The translations under genes and the position numbers were made by a program. The notes under the pieces are model-generated. The model saw only the letters and a list, made by a program, of their open reading frames with translations, made no database searches and was not told the origin of the DNA. DNA of 64,000 bases from Bacillus sp. OK048 (GTDB lineage Bacteria; Bacillota; Bacilli; Bacillales; Cytobacillaceae): assembly GCF_900103525.1 (NCBI RefSeq), contig NZ_FNHN01000011.1, positions 93,427 through 157,426 on the forward strand, read 5' to 3'. This document shows, one piece after another, positions 53,462-63,543 of this stretch. Within the stretch, counting starts at the first letter, position 1. Every line of letters starts with the position of its first letter.

Positions 53462-54771
53462 TTATGCAACACCTTGACTGCTTGTTTTTGGAGCTTGCGT
53501 TTGCCTTACAGGCTTCGCAACATTAAACACAATATTTAAGAAAATAGCAGTTAAGCTTCCCGCAACAATTCCATTATTGGTTAGGATTTTTACGCTATCT
53601 GGGAGTTGAGCAAATAAATCAGGGACAGCCGTAACACCAAGACCCATACCGACAGAACATGCGATAATTAACAGATTTTCTTGTGAAGCAAATTCTACTT
53701 TACTTAGCATTTTAATTCCATATGCAATGACCATTCCAAACATCGCCACCATTGCACCGCCTAAAACAGGGGTAGGAATAACCGTTGTTAAAGCACCTAT
53801 TTTAGGAACGAATCCTAAAATGATTAACATTGCACCCATTGTGTAGATGACATTTTTGGTTTTAACACCTGAAAGTTGTACTAGTCCTACGTTTTGAGAA
53901 TAGGTTGTATACGGGAATGCATTGAACAAAGCACCTAACATGATCGCAAGTCCTTCTGCACGATAACCTTTAGCTAAATCGCTCTCCTTAAGCTTTCTAC
54001 CAGTGATATCACTTAGAGCAAAGTAGACACCTGTAGATTCTACTAAACTAACAATCGCAACAAGGGTCATTGTGATAATCGGTGTCCATTCAAAAGTAGG
54101 GGTACCGAAATAAAAAGGTTTTACCATATGGAACCAGGAGGCATCACCAACAGCCCCAAAGTTTACCTTACCCATTAATGCAGCAACTATGGTTCCACCC
54201 GCTAAGCCTAGGAGAATCGCAACAGAACGAATAAATCCTTTTGTAAAACGGTAGAGTAGAATGATAAATAATAGCGTACCAAAAGCTAAGCTAATATTTG
54301 AAAGACTGCCAAAATCAGGGCTGCCTTGTCCGCCTGCGATGTTATTCATCGCAACTGGTATAAGAGTAATACCAATTATGGTAACCACCGATCCCGTAAC
54401 AACTGGCGGGAAAAATTTGATTAACTTACTAAAGAACTGTGCAATCAAGACAACAATTAAACCTGAGACTAGAATCGAACCGTAAATGCTTGAAATACCA
54501 TATTCTCCGCCAATCGCAATCATTGGACCGACCGCAGTAAACGTACATCCTAAAACAATCGGTAAGCCAATTCCGAAAAAGCGATTCTGCCAAACCTGTA
54601 AAATTGTTGCGATCCCACACATCAAAATATCAATCGATACCAAATAGGTTAATTGTTCTCCCGTTAGATTTAAAGCACCACCGACGATAAGAGGGACGAT
54701 GACAGCTCCAGCATACATCGCTAACACATGTTGAATTCCTAAAGATGCGATTTTGAACGGATGTTGTTTCA

Positions 54772-54772
<1 letters not shown>
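53462..54772 (-). CDS. pbuX: Xanthine permease (PbuX)
   Basis: A 436-residue NCS2 transporter with about 14 membrane helices. GIQHVLAMYAGAVIVPLIVG and the signature SLVESTGVYFALSDITGRKL with AFPYTTYSQNVGLVQLSGVK are typical of PbuX/UraA proteins. It overlaps xpt by 1 bp and shares its guanine riboswitch. Confidence 0.95.
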
Positions 54773-55488
<716 letters not shown>

Positions 55489-55493
55489 TTACC

Positions 55494-55564
55494 CACTCAT
55501 AGTCGGATTGTTAACGGCAATCCGGTAGAAACTTGCAGGCCATATCCCTGCGATTATATGAGTG
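55494..55564 (-). promoter_or_regulatory. Guanine-class purine riboswitch aptamer
   Basis: On the minus strand CACTCAT and ATGAGTG close P1, GGATATGG and GTTTCTACC are conserved junction and loop elements, and CCGACTATGAG carries C at the specificity position, indicating guanine or xanthine-type binding rather than adenine. It precedes xpt-pbuX as in B. subtilis. Confidence 0.95.
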
Positions 55565-55671
55565 AAACCTTATAAAATTTATCTCATTATAACATGGTAA
55601 AAAAGGAAAGCAATTGTTTTTTAACCAAAAGACGAACGATGGAAAATTTTAACGACTCATCGTCCGTGTTG

Positions 55672-55685
55672 TGAAAACGTTTTAT
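55672..55685 (+). promoter_or_regulatory. cre site upstream of the nitronate monooxygenase-like gene
   Basis: TGAAAACGTTTTAT fits the cre consensus well. Its centre is about 71 bp before the predicted transcription start, a position typical of CcpA activation. Confidence 0.55.
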
Positions 55686-55714
55686 TATTTATTAATAAAG
55701 GCTTTAGTCTACGA

Positions 55715-55743
55715 TTGAATAACCATTCATTTTCAGGTACTAT
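55715..55743 (+). promoter_or_regulatory. SigA promoter of the flavin oxidoreductase gene
   Basis: TTGAAT (55715-55720) and TACTAT (55738-55743) with an exact 17-bp spacer, about 48 bp before the ATG. Confidence 0.7.
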
Positions 55744-55791
55744 AGGAATAGGTAATTTATTCAGAAAATTCTTAATTGAAGGAGTGAGTTT

Positions 55792-56796
55792 ATGCAAAAA
55801 TCAATCCCTGAAAATTGGTGGAATCAGTTAAAGTTGCCGGTAATCGCGGCACCAATGTTTTTAGTGTCAGGTCCAGATTTAGTTAAAAATTGCTGTATAA
55901 ATGGAGTAATTGGATCATTCCCAGCGCCAAATGCAAGACCGATAGAGGAATTGGATCAATGGATGGGACAATTAAATGAGGAATTAGAAGCAGCCAGCGC
56001 AACAGAGCCTGGGCGTAAAATCGCACCATGGGCGATGAATATGGTTGTACATAGCACCTATAGCCGTCTACAGGACGAAATCGATTTAATCAAAAAGCAC
56101 AAGCCGCAATTAGTTATAACTTCTTTAGGAAGCCCAAAACATGTGGTTGACATTGTTCATGAGTATGGAGGCTTGGTTTTCTCAGATGTTAGCGATTTAA
56201 AATTTGCCCATAAAGCTGCAGAAGCGGGTGTAGACGGGTTGATTTTGGTAGCTAGTGGTGCAGGTGGACATGCAGGTCAAATTAACAGCTTCGCATTTGT
56301 GGATATGGTCCGTACTTTTTGGGATGGCATTATCGTTCTCGCTGGTGCAATTTCAACCGGTAAAGGGATATTAGCTGCACAAGCAGCTGGTGCAGACCTT
56401 GCTTATATGGGAACAAGGTTTATTGTCGCAACAGAAAGTATAGTAAACGACGATTATCGTGAAATGCTCGTTACCTCATCACAGGAAGATATCGTCTTAA
56501 CCGATGCCTTTTCTGGTGTAAAGGCAAACATGCTGATTCCGAGTATCGTGAAGGCAGGGCTTGACCCAGCACAGCTAGTAAAAAAAGAAAAGATTGATTT
56601 TGATCATATGGAGGGTAAATCTAATGTGAGAGCTTGGCGGGATATTTGGTCTGCTGGGCACGGAGTCGGTGCCATCGACAAAATCGAACCTGCTGCTGCT
56701 ATCATTAGTCGTTTAGAGGCTGAATACCTGGAAGCACTGGAAAAAGTGAACCAAAATTCTACGAAATTAACTAGACTAAAAGTGAATGAAAGATGA
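55792..56796 (+). CDS. Nitronate monooxygenase-like FMN enzyme
   Basis: A 334-residue TIM-barrel protein of the NPD family: LPVIAAPMFLVSGPDLV at the start, VSDLKFAHKAAEAGVDGLILV, the phosphate loop GAGGHAGQ near residue 161 and AYMGTRFIVATES. Related enzymes oxidise nitronates or act as enoyl-ACP reductases. AGGAGTG precedes the ATG. It has its own promoter and a possible activating cre. Confidence 0.88.
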   Translation: MQKSIPENWWNQLKLPVIAAPMFLVSGPDLVKNCCINGVIGSFPAPNARPIEELDQWMGQLNEELEAASATEPGRKIAPWAMNMVVHSTYSRLQDEIDLIKKHKPQLVITSLGSPKHVVDIVHEYGGLVFSDVSDLKFAHKAAEAGVDGLILVASGAGGHAGQINSFAFVDMVRTFWDGIIVLAGAISTGKGILAAQAAGADLAYMGTRFIVATESIVNDDYREMLVTSSQEDIVLTDAFSGVKANMLIPSIVKAGLDPAQLVKKEKIDFDHMEGKSNVRAWRDIWSAGHGVGAIDKIEPAAAIISRLEAEYLEALEKVNQNSTKLTRLKVNER

Positions 56797-56803
56797 AGCA
56801 TTG

Positions 56804-56839
56804 AAAGAACCTATCCCATTATTGGGCAGGTTCTTTTTT
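56804..56839. terminator. Bidirectional terminator
   Basis: AAGAACCT-TCCC and GGG-AGGTTCTT form the stem between two convergent genes. Confidence 0.8.
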
Positions 56840-57109
56840 CTTAGGTACCATCTTTACAATTTTATAGCCTGGCATTAATTTTACCCGTTTTGTTCCCTGG
56901 TCTGTTTTCACTTGATAAAGTGTGAATTTTTTCGACTGGTGCTCCAGCATTTCAACTTTTTGAACGTTTTCGTCGCGGTAATATTTATGGATTTTACGAA
57001 TTTGTTTTTCTTGTTGTTCACCAAAAAGCCAATCATAGAGATAAATAAATATAAAAATAAATAATCCTCCAACAATGATGGTGGATAGGATTGACGAAAT
57101 ATATGTCAC
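56819..57109 (-). CDS. Hypothetical single-pass membrane protein
   Basis: A 96-residue protein with one N-terminal membrane helix (ILSTIIVGGLFIFIFIYLYDWLF) and a short basic domain (FTLYQVKTDQGTKRVKLMPGYK). I do not recognise a family. GTG 57109 follows AAAGGATG. Its end overlaps the terminator region shared with the gene opposite. Confidence 0.6.
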   Translation of the reverse strand: MTYISSILSTIIVGGLFIFIFIYLYDWLFGEQQEKQIRKIHKYYRDENVQKVEMLEHQSKKFTLYQVKTDQGTKRVKLMPGYKIVKMVPKKKEPAQ

Positions 57110-57227
57110 AAACTACATCCTTTCTAATAAGACATCAACCTTCATTATACCGTTTTTACACCTTTTGAAAACTAACCTTTTTTCCAATTAGATAAACTAA
57201 AAAATACGGAAAAATTTTTTCAATAAA

Positions 57228-57334
57228 TGTCCACATGGTATGAACATTTTTAACTATAATATGATAAAGTATAGTAAAGAAACCCATTCATATTGGGATT
57301 CGTTCGACGATTAACTGTCCACATGTGGCGGACA
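57228..57334 (+). promoter_or_regulatory. Possible regulatory region of kbl-tdh
   Basis: TGTCCACATG occurs at 57228-57237 and again at 57316-57325, where it is part of TGTCCACATGTGGCGGACA (57316-57334), an inverted repeat with TGTCC/GGACA arms. Between them lies TATAAT at 57255-57260. Confidence 0.4.
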
Positions 57335-57371
57335 AATGTTTTTCTAAAAGCGACAATAAGGGGGAATAAAT

Positions 57372-58562
57372 GTGTCTAGTATGATTTTAGAGCAATTTTT
57401 AAACGAAAACCTAGAAGATTTAAAAGCTAAGGGTCTATATAATGTCATCGATCCATTGGAAAGTCCAAATGGTCCGATGATTACAATAAATGGTAAACAG
57501 TTAGTGAATCTTTCATCCAATAACTATTTAGGATTAGCAACAGATGAACGTTTAAAAAAAGCTGCTGCTGAGGCAATTGAAACGTACGGTGTTGGGGCTG
57601 GAGCGGTTCGTACCATTAATGGAACACTAAAACTCCACGTTGAATTGGAAGAGAAGTTAGCTGAATTCAAACATACGGAAGCAGCCATTGCATATCAATC
57701 AGGATTCAATTGTAATATGGCTGCTATTTCAGCTGTTATGGATAAAAATGATGCGATTTTATCCGATGAATTAAACCATGCGTCCATCATTGATGGGTGC
57801 CGACTTTCTAGAGCAAAGATTATTCGTGTCAATCATTCAGATATGGAAGATTTACGCGCAAAGGCCAAAGAAGCTAAGGAATCTGGTCAATTTAATAAAA
57901 TTATGGTCATTACAGATGGTGTATTCTCCATGGACGGTGATATTGCGCTATTACCAGAAATCGTAAAAATAGCTGAGGAATTTGATCTCATTACATATGT
58001 AGATGATGCACATGGATCTGGTGTCCTTGGTGATGGTGCTGGTACTGTTAAACATTTCGGTTTATCGGATAAAATTGATTTTCAAATTGGAACTTTATCA
58101 AAAGCGATTGGCGTCGTGGGTGGATATGTTGCAGGAAAGAAGAATTTAATTGATTGGCTTAAGGTTCGCAGCCGTCCATTCCTATTTTCCACATCATTAA
58201 CACCGGCGGATGTAGCGGCCAGTAAAAAATCCATTGAAATTCTAATGGAGAGTACAGAGCTTAATCAAAAGCTTTGGGAAAATGGAGATTACCTAAAAAA
58301 AGGCTTGAAGGAATTAGGCTTTAAGATTGGAAATAGTGAGACTCCAATTACTCCATGTATTATTGGAGACGAGGCTCTAACACAGCTATTTAGCAAACGT
58401 TTAAACGAAGAGGGAGTATATGCAAAGGCGATTGTGTACCCAACCGTTCCTAAAGGAACCGGTAGGGTACGTAATATGCCAACCGCGGCACATACAAAAG
58501 AAATGCTCGATCGTGCTATTGCTACTTACGAGAAAGTCGGTAAGGAAATGGGCATTATTTGA
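57372..58562 (+). CDS. kbl: Glycine C-acetyltransferase (2-amino-3-ketobutyrate CoA ligase, Kbl)
   Basis: The 396-residue PLP enzyme cleaves 2-amino-3-oxobutanoate with CoA to glycine and acetyl-CoA, the second step of threonine breakdown. Key motifs: [45 protein letters not shown] and the PLP lysine in [16 protein letters not shown]. It starts at GTG 57372 after AAGGGGGA. tdh follows after 57 bp. Confidence 0.95.
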   Translation: MSSMILEQFLNENLEDLKAKGLYNVIDPLESPNGPMITINGKQLVNLSSNNYLGLATDERLKKAAAEAIETYGVGAGAVRTINGTLKLHVELEEKLAEFKHTEAAIAYQSGFNCNMAAISAVMDKNDAILSDELNHASIIDGCRLSRAKIIRVNHSDMEDLRAKAKEAKESGQFNKIMVITDGVFSMDGDIALLPEIVKIAEEFDLITYVDDAHGSGVLGDGAGTVKHFGLSDKIDFQIGTLSKAIGVVGGYVAGKKNLIDWLKVRSRPFLFSTSLTPADVAASKKSIEILMESTELNQKLWENGDYLKKGLKELGFKIGNSETPITPCIIGDEALTQLFSKRLNEEGVYAKAIVYPTVPKGTGRVRNMPTAAHTKEMLDRAIATYEKVGKEMGII

Positions 58563-58619
58563 AAATGGAAACGTTGGATGGGCAAGATTTCATGACATAA
58601 GTGAAGGGGACGGAGAAGA

Positions 58620-59588
58620 ATGAAACGCATTTTAATAACCGGTGCCTTAGGACAAATTGGTTCTGAACTCACGATGAAATTGCGGGAAAGGTATGGTACA
58701 GACAATGTAATCGCTACTGATATAAAAAGAAATGGCAGCGAAGCAGCACAGAGTGGACCATTTGAAATCGTGGATGTTACCGATCTAAACAGAATGGGAG
58801 AGGTAGCTGAAAAATACAAAGTAGATACGGTGATGCATTTAGCTGCTCTGCTCTCTGCAACTGCTGAAGCTAAGCCAGTTCAAGCTTGGAATTTAAATAT
58901 GGGTGGATTAATGAATGCATTAGAAACAGCGAGAGAGCTGAATGCACAATTTTTTACCCCTAGTTCAATTGGTGCATTTGGACCGTCCACACCAAAGGAG
59001 AGCACGCCACAGGATACGATTATGCGTCCCACAACGATGTATGGAGTAAATAAGGTAGCTGGGGAACTTTTGGGCGATTACTATTATCATAAATTTGGAG
59101 TCGACACCAGAGGATTACGTTTCCCCGGATTAATTTCACATGTTGCCTTTCCAGGCGGTGGTACCACAGACTACGCGGTGGAAATTTACTATGAAGCAAT
59201 CAAGAATGGCAGTTATACTTCCTGTATTGAAAAAGGGACTTACATGGATATGATGTATATGCCTGATGCCCTTAATGCGATTATCGATTTAATGGAGGCA
59301 GACCCATGCAGGCTTATTCACCGTAACGCGTTTAATGTCACGGCTATGAGTTTTGACCCTGAAGAAATTGCACGCGAAATTAAGAAACATATCCCTTGCT
59401 TTGAACTGACCTATAATGTTGACCCTATCCGTCAAAAAATTGCCGACAGCTGGCCTAATTCTATTGATGCAATCGCCGCAGAAGAAGAGTGGGGCTTTAA
59501 ATTCGAATACGATCTAGCGAAAATGACCGAAGATATGATTAAAAAACTAACAAATAAATTTACAATGAACCAATCCAAAGCCAATTAG
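58620..59588 (+). CDS. tdh: NAD-dependent L-threonine 3-dehydrogenase, SDR type
   Basis: The 322-residue protein is an extended short-chain dehydrogenase with [12 protein letters not shown] (nucleotide binding), [14 protein letters not shown], catalytic Ser in [10 protein letters not shown] and MYGVNK (YxxxK). This epimerase-type threonine dehydrogenase makes 2-amino-3-oxobutanoate for Kbl. The start overlaps the ribosome binding site GGGGACGGAGAAG. kbl-tdh is one unit closed by a terminator. Confidence 0.93.
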   Translation: MKRILITGALGQIGSELTMKLRERYGTDNVIATDIKRNGSEAAQSGPFEIVDVTDLNRMGEVAEKYKVDTVMHLAALLSATAEAKPVQAWNLNMGGLMNALETARELNAQFFTPSSIGAFGPSTPKESTPQDTIMRPTTMYGVNKVAGELLGDYYYHKFGVDTRGLRFPGLISHVAFPGGGTTDYAVEIYYEAIKNGSYTSCIEKGTYMDMMYMPDALNAIIDLMEADPCRLIHRNAFNVTAMSFDPEEIAREIKKHIPCFELTYNVDPIRQKIADSWPNSIDAIAAEEEWGFKFEYDLAKMTEDMIKKLTNKFTMNQSKAN

Positions 59589-59605
59589 TCGCTTTCTAAG
59601 AAGAA

Positions 59606-59635
59606 CGACCTATATTCGTGTAGGTCATTTTTTTA
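59606..59635 (+). terminator. Terminator after tdh
   Basis: GACCTA and TAGGTC pair around a short loop followed by a run of Ts. Confidence 0.8.
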
Positions 59636-59663
59636 TGGGATTGATTTATGAGAAAGTTTTATG

Positions 59664-59728
59664 TTTTGTAGAAACTGTACGGTTTATTGTAGAACCTGTA
59701 CACTTTTTTGTAGAACCCGTACCTTTAT
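59664..59728. repeat. Intergenic array, three copies of a 21-bp unit
   Basis: TGTAGAA begins at 59667, 59688 and 59709, an exact 21-bp period. Units read TGTAGAAACTGTAC, TGTAGAACCTGTAC and TGTAGAACCCGTAC with T-rich spacers. It lies after the tdh terminator in noncoding sequence. Confidence 0.75.
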
Positions 59729-59763
59729 GCGCAATAATCTGTTCTGCTTCCCAAAAAAATACA

Positions 59764-59796
59764 CAAAAAAAACAGCACGGCTCATGCCACGCTGTT
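59764..59796 (-). terminator. Terminator of selD
   Basis: AACAGCGTGG and CC-GTGCTGTT pair with one mismatch and are followed on the minus strand by a T run. It overlaps the selD stop codon. Confidence 0.8.
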
Positions 59797-60847
59797 ATCT
59801 TTTTGCATAAATTAACTTGTCCTGCTTCTCTACGACCCTGCCAACAATAGCAGCATCGTGTTTTCCAGCTGAATGCAGGTTGTTCACATATTGAACTGCT
59901 TCTTGTTCACTCATGGAAACGAGTAGTCCACCAGAAGTAATGGCATCACACAAAACTAACTGCTCCTCAGGGAGTAAGTCCTCATACGAAACATCATCGA
60001 TTAACCATTTGTGATTTGACTTTGATCCACCCGGAACAACTCCATCTCTCGCTAACTCTAATGCACCATCAAGGATTGGAACCTTTGAGTAGGAGATTTC
60101 AAAGCTGACATTACTCCCGCGTGCCATCTCACTACTATGTCCTAACAATCCAAATCCTGTTACATCCGTTACAGCATGAGGATGGTAGTTCATTAACAAT
60201 TCAGCCGCTGTTTTATTTAACTCAGCCATCGTTTCTGTGACGGTCTGTTCTTGTAGCTCTGTAACAACACTTCGTTTAATTCCAGTCGTGATAATTCCTA
60301 CGCCGATCGGCTTCGTTATCACTAAGACATCGTCCGGCATTGCACCGACATTCTTCCAAACCTTATCAGGATGAACAATTCCTGTTACAGAAAGACCAAA
60401 CTTCGGCTCTTGATCATCGATAGAATGACCGCCAACAGTTAATGCTCCAGCTTCCTTTACTTTATCTGCTGCACCGCGGAGAATATCTGAAAGCATCTGT
60501 GCACCGAGCTTTTTTATTGGATAAGCGACAATATTTAAGACTGTTTTCGGCTCACCACCCATTGCATAAACATCACTTAAAGCGTTGGCTGCCGTAATTT
60601 GTCCAAACATATATGGGTCGTCTACGATTGGCGTAAAGAAATCGACAGTTTGAATAAGTGCAATTGAGTCAGTTAACTGATAAACACCCGCATCATCTGA
60701 TGTTTCGTGTCCCACCAATAATTCAGGAACCGATTCTTGCTTAGGTAATAGGCGCAAAACTTGCGCCAGGTCTTCAGGACCAATTTTGCAGCCTCAACCA
60801 GCTTTAGTTGATAAAGAGGTTAGGCGAATTTTCTCTTGCTCACTCAT
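59795..60847 (-). CDS. selD: Selenide, water dikinase SelD, with in-frame TGA (predicted selenoprotein)
   Basis: ATG 60847 (after GGAGGTGG) to TAA 59795 encodes 350 residues if the TGA at 60796-60794 is Sec at position 18, in STKAG-U-GCKIGPED. This is the position of the catalytic Cys or Sec in all SelD proteins. Other motifs: VGHETSDDAGVYQLT, GGHSIDDQEPKFGLS and TDVTGFGLLGHSSEMA. SelD makes selenophosphate from selenide and ATP. The gene is divergent to a SelW-like gene. Without Sec the protein would lack its N-terminal active loop. Confidence 0.95.
60751..60796 (-). promoter_or_regulatory. Predicted SECIS of selD
   Basis: After the TGA (60796-60794) a perfect 6-bp stem GGCGCA/TGCGCC with loop AGTTT occupies 60767-60751, 26 nt downstream. 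A weaker 4-bp hairpin GGTC-CTGAA-GACC lies nearer, so the functional element needs testing. Confidence 0.55.
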
Positions 60848-61004
60848 GTAAAAGTTCCACCTCCATTATTAGTATAACTGTTTATATAAAAATACGCACA
60901 TAGTATGAAGGCGAAAGATTTGCTTGAATAAATAGTAGTGAGTTAAACTATTTTTACTATATCGATGTAGGAAATTAGATTTAAGTTGCAATGGAGGATA
61001 AAAA

Positions 61005-61244
61005 ATGAACATCTATCAAATAACTGTTGAATTTTGCATGCAATGAAACTACGCACCAAAAGCTGCGAGTTTCGCGGAAGAATTATTTACACACTTTAAT
61101 CGCAAGATTGGAAAAATGGAATTAATTCCTGTTTCAGGTGGGGCATTTGAGGTAACGGTTAATGGAGAGAAGATCTATTCAAAATTGGACACTGGTGTAT
61201 TTCCTGACACAGAGGATTTCATAAATATCATTTCACAAAAATAA
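61005..61244 (+). CDS. SelW-like (Rdx family) protein with in-frame TGA (predicted selenoprotein)
   Basis: ATG 61005 (after GGAGG) to TAA 61244, 79 residues if the TGA at 61044-61046 is Sec. The motif is EFCMQ-U-NYAPKAASFAEEL, the CxxU of the SelW/SelT/SelH thioredoxin-like Rdx family, and the C-terminal ends with GVFPDTEDFINII. Such proteins are small thiol redox factors. Because of the TGA it is normally missed by gene callers. It is divergent to selD and upstream of selA. A hairpin CTGCG-AGTTT-CGCGG begins 16 nt after the TGA. Confidence 0.88.
61044..61077 (+). promoter_or_regulatory. Predicted SECIS of the SelW-like gene
   Basis: The TGA is followed by 16 nt and a 5-bp stem CTGCG/CGCGG (one G-U pair) with loop AGTTT (61063-61077), matching the other two AGUU-loop elements. 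Confidence 0.65.
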
Positions 61245-61290
61245 CAAATAACCCTCATATCTAGTCTAGATAATGGGGGTTATTTGTTAG
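61245..61290 (+). terminator. Terminator after the SelW-like gene
   Basis: AACAAATAACCC and GGGTTATTTGTT pair around a structured loop; the T run after it is short. Confidence 0.65.
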
Positions 61291-61317
61291 CTGTAATTGT
61301 ATTATGTCAACTTAATT

Positions 61318-61355
61318 ATGAAAAAAAATCATGCCTTAAGTTTATCCTTAGGGCA
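61318..61355 (-). terminator. Terminator of the Hsp20-like gene
   Basis: On the minus strand GCC-TAAG and CTTA-GGC pair around a loop, then a T run. It overlaps the end of the gene. Confidence 0.65.
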
Positions 61356-61740
61356 ATGTTATAAAGCAGTTTTTTCCTAATCCCTTTTCAGATTTTGAAA
61401 TAAACACCTCTAAAATTCCATTAATATAATTCGCTGTTACTTTTTGATTAATGACTTCAAAGGGGAACTGGATCGTGCGAACTTTTTTTTGTTGATTAGA
61501 GGAAGTGGAAGATTTATCTGCAGTAATAACGAGTTTCTTATCCTCTATAAAAACCTTAATTTCCGAGCTGTTAAACTCGTTAAGTAACGCTTCAACAATC
61601 CATTCTTGATCTGTTTCGTATAGATCTATTCGAAATTGAGTTACGTCATCTTGTGTCGTTAGTGGATCAAGGCAGTAGTTTTCCAACCACTTTTCCACAA
61701 GGTCAAAGTCAATCGGCTGAATATTTTTTTTGGATTTCAT
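61348..61740 (-). CDS. Hsp20/alpha-crystallin-like protein
   Basis: A 130-residue protein with an alpha-crystallin-like domain: TQFRIDLYETDQEWIVEALL, SEIKVFIEDKKLVITADKS and the ending GILEVFISKSEKGLGKN. In bacilli such proteins include CotM and CotP spore coat components; a general chaperone role is also possible. ATG 61740 follows AAGGGGGA. It lies between the SelW-like gene and selA on the opposite strand. Confidence 0.8.
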   Translation of the reverse strand: MKSKKNIQPIDFDLVEKWLENYCLDPLTTQDDVTQFRIDLYETDQEWIVEALLNEFNSSEIKVFIEDKKLVITADKSSTSSNQQKKVRTIQFPFEVINQKVTANYINGILEVFISKSEKGLGKNCFITLP

Positions 61741-61835
61741 AACAATCCCCCTTGCTCGCTGTATTTTATTCATTCAGAATGAAAACGTGAAATGGTATAA
61801 TAGGAATAAAGTAGGATTAGTAAAGGAGTTTGTAA

Positions 61836-63245
61836 ATGGTGAAAGAATGGCTACGCTCAATTCCGGCTGTACATGAACTACAAAAACATGGACAGTTCGA
61901 AGTTCTCCTTAAGGAGAATCATCTAGATGTTACTCAGTTAACAAAACAGGTAAAGGAAGCAGTAGATCAAATTAGGACATTGCTAATAAAAGGGGACTGG
62001 CATGGTGCAACTCCAGGCTCAAATCAGTTTATAGATGAAGTTTTTCAACGCTTAGAAGTAAACATCAAGAAGCAATATTCATACACAATTGAAAAAGTAA
62101 TTAATGCAACTGGAACCATCCTTCATACAAATCTCGGAAGAGCTAGACTAAGCAACAATGCTATTCATCATGTGGTAGAAACAGCACAGAATTACTCAAA
62201 CCTTGAGTATAAATTGCAAGAAGGAGAGCGAGGTTCCAGGCATAGCCATGTGGAAGCACTGCTTAAAGAAATTACCGGTGCAGAAGCAACAATGGTCGTC
62301 AATAACAATGCTGCCGCTGTCTATCTTGTTTTAAGAGCGCTTGCAGAAAATAAAGAAGTTATTGTTTCGCGTGGTCAATTAGTGGAAATTGGCGGCTCAT
62401 TTCGCATTTCTTCTATTATGGAAGAAAGCGGAGCGAAATTAGTGGAAATCGGAACAACTAATAAAACGCATTTATATGATTATGAGAATGCACTTCATCC
62501 TGAAACGGCGATTATCATGAAAGTACATACAAGTAACTTTAAAGTGATAGGTTTTACGAAATCTGTCGAAACAGAAGCGCTAATTGAACTGACGCAAAAT
62601 TCCGAAAATGTGATTTTTTATGAGGACCTTGGCAGCGGTGCACTTTTTGACTTTAGAAAGCACGGAATTGGCAACGAGCCTGTTGTAAAAGAGGTCATTG
62701 AAATGGGTGCAGATATTGTTACTTTTAGTGGAGACAAGCTGCTTGGCGGCCCGCAAGCTGGTATTATTGCTGGGAAAAAGAAGATTATTGATCGGTTAAA
62801 AAAACACCAGTTAGCACGAGTGGTTAGAGTGGATAAAATGACATTAGCAGCCCTTGAAGGGACGCTGATTGATTATGCACGAGGTGAAAATGGTGTACAA
62901 AACATTCCAACAATCCGTGATTTATTAGTATCTATTGATGTAATAGACGATAGATCGAAGCGTTTTGTTACAAATTTGTTACAAGGTTCTGATCATTTTC
63001 AAGCAAAGATTTTCCAAAGTACAAGTCAGGTAGGCGGGGGAACGATGCCGGATGTAGAACTGCCAACAATGTCTATTTCTCTTAAACACCATTCACTAAC
63101 AGCAGAACAGGTTGGAAAAAAATTAAGAACACAATTTAAACCAGCCATTGTTGGACGAATCCAAAAAGAGGAATTTATCATTGATTTAAGGACAGTCACA
63201 GATAAAGAAGAACACCTCTTACTGCAAGCACTACTCCAATTATAA
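61836..63245 (+). CDS. selA: L-seryl-tRNA(Sec) selenium transferase (SelA)
   Basis: The 469-residue PLP enzyme turns Ser-tRNA(Sec) into Sec-tRNA(Sec) using selenophosphate from SelD. Motifs: INATGTILHTNLGRARLS, QEGERGSRHSHVEALL, YEDLGSGALFDF and PLP Lys in TFSGDKLLGGPQAGII. AAAGGAG precedes ATG 61836. In most bacteria selB follows selA, but here the next gene is sspP and a terminator follows; SelB must be elsewhere. Confidence 0.97.
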   Translation: MVKEWLRSIPAVHELQKHGQFEVLLKENHLDVTQLTKQVKEAVDQIRTLLIKGDWHGATPGSNQFIDEVFQRLEVNIKKQYSYTIEKVINATGTILHTNLGRARLSNNAIHHVVETAQNYSNLEYKLQEGERGSRHSHVEALLKEITGAEATMVVNNNAAAVYLVLRALAENKEVIVSRGQLVEIGGSFRISSIMEESGAKLVEIGTTNKTHLYDYENALHPETAIIMKVHTSNFKVIGFTKSVETEALIELTQNSENVIFYEDLGSGALFDFRKHGIGNEPVVKEVIEMGADIVTFSGDKLLGGPQAGIIAGKKKIIDRLKKHQLARVVRVDKMTLAALEGTLIDYARGENGVQNIPTIRDLLVSIDVIDDRSKRFVTNLLQGSDHFQAKIFQSTSQVGGGTMPDVELPTMSISLKHHSLTAEQVGKKLRTQFKPAIVGRIQKEEFIIDLRTVTDKEEHLLLQALLQL

Positions 63246-63249
63246 ATGT

Positions 63250-63277
63250 AACCCCCTCTTCGGTCTAGAGGGGGTTA
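63250..63277 (+). terminator. Terminator after selA
   Basis: AACCCCCTC and GAGGGGGTT form a perfect 9-bp stem just after the stop. Confidence 0.85.
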
Positions 63278-63284
63278 GAACTAT

Positions 63285-63425
63285 TTACATATCATGATGA
63301 CTGTTATGCTTCGCACGCGAATGGTTGCGATTTTTCACTTTATGTGAACCACTTAAAGGCTCTGGCTGACCAGATGTCTTTGGTTGATTTCTTCTCATAT
63401 CCTTGCCGTCGTTTTTGTTCACCAT
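63285..63425 (-). CDS. sspP: Small acid-soluble spore protein P (SspP)
   Basis: A 46-residue protein beginning [16 protein letters not shown], with [17 protein letters not shown] and ending HNSHHDM, closely matching SspP of B. subtilis. It is a minor spore protein. ATG 63425 follows GGAGGAGGG. It is too short for most gene predictions. Confidence 0.9.
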   Translation of the reverse strand: MVNKNDGKDMRRNQPKTSGQPEPLSGSHKVKNRNHSRAKHNSHHDM

Positions 63426-63543
63426 TTTCATCCCTCCTCCTATATTGTTAGGATGCAATACAGAAGACTTTTTATGCTGAATAATTTGTTATCGTGCTGT
63501 GCAATTTAAGATTATTAAAAAATGATGGGAGTGAAACAGTCGA

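Noticed and set aside
60848..61004. tRNA-Sec gene in the selD-SelW-like gap
   Set aside because: No tRNA-like stems or CCA end were found; the region looks like a divergent promoter with a small ATAGTA/TACTAT inverted repeat.
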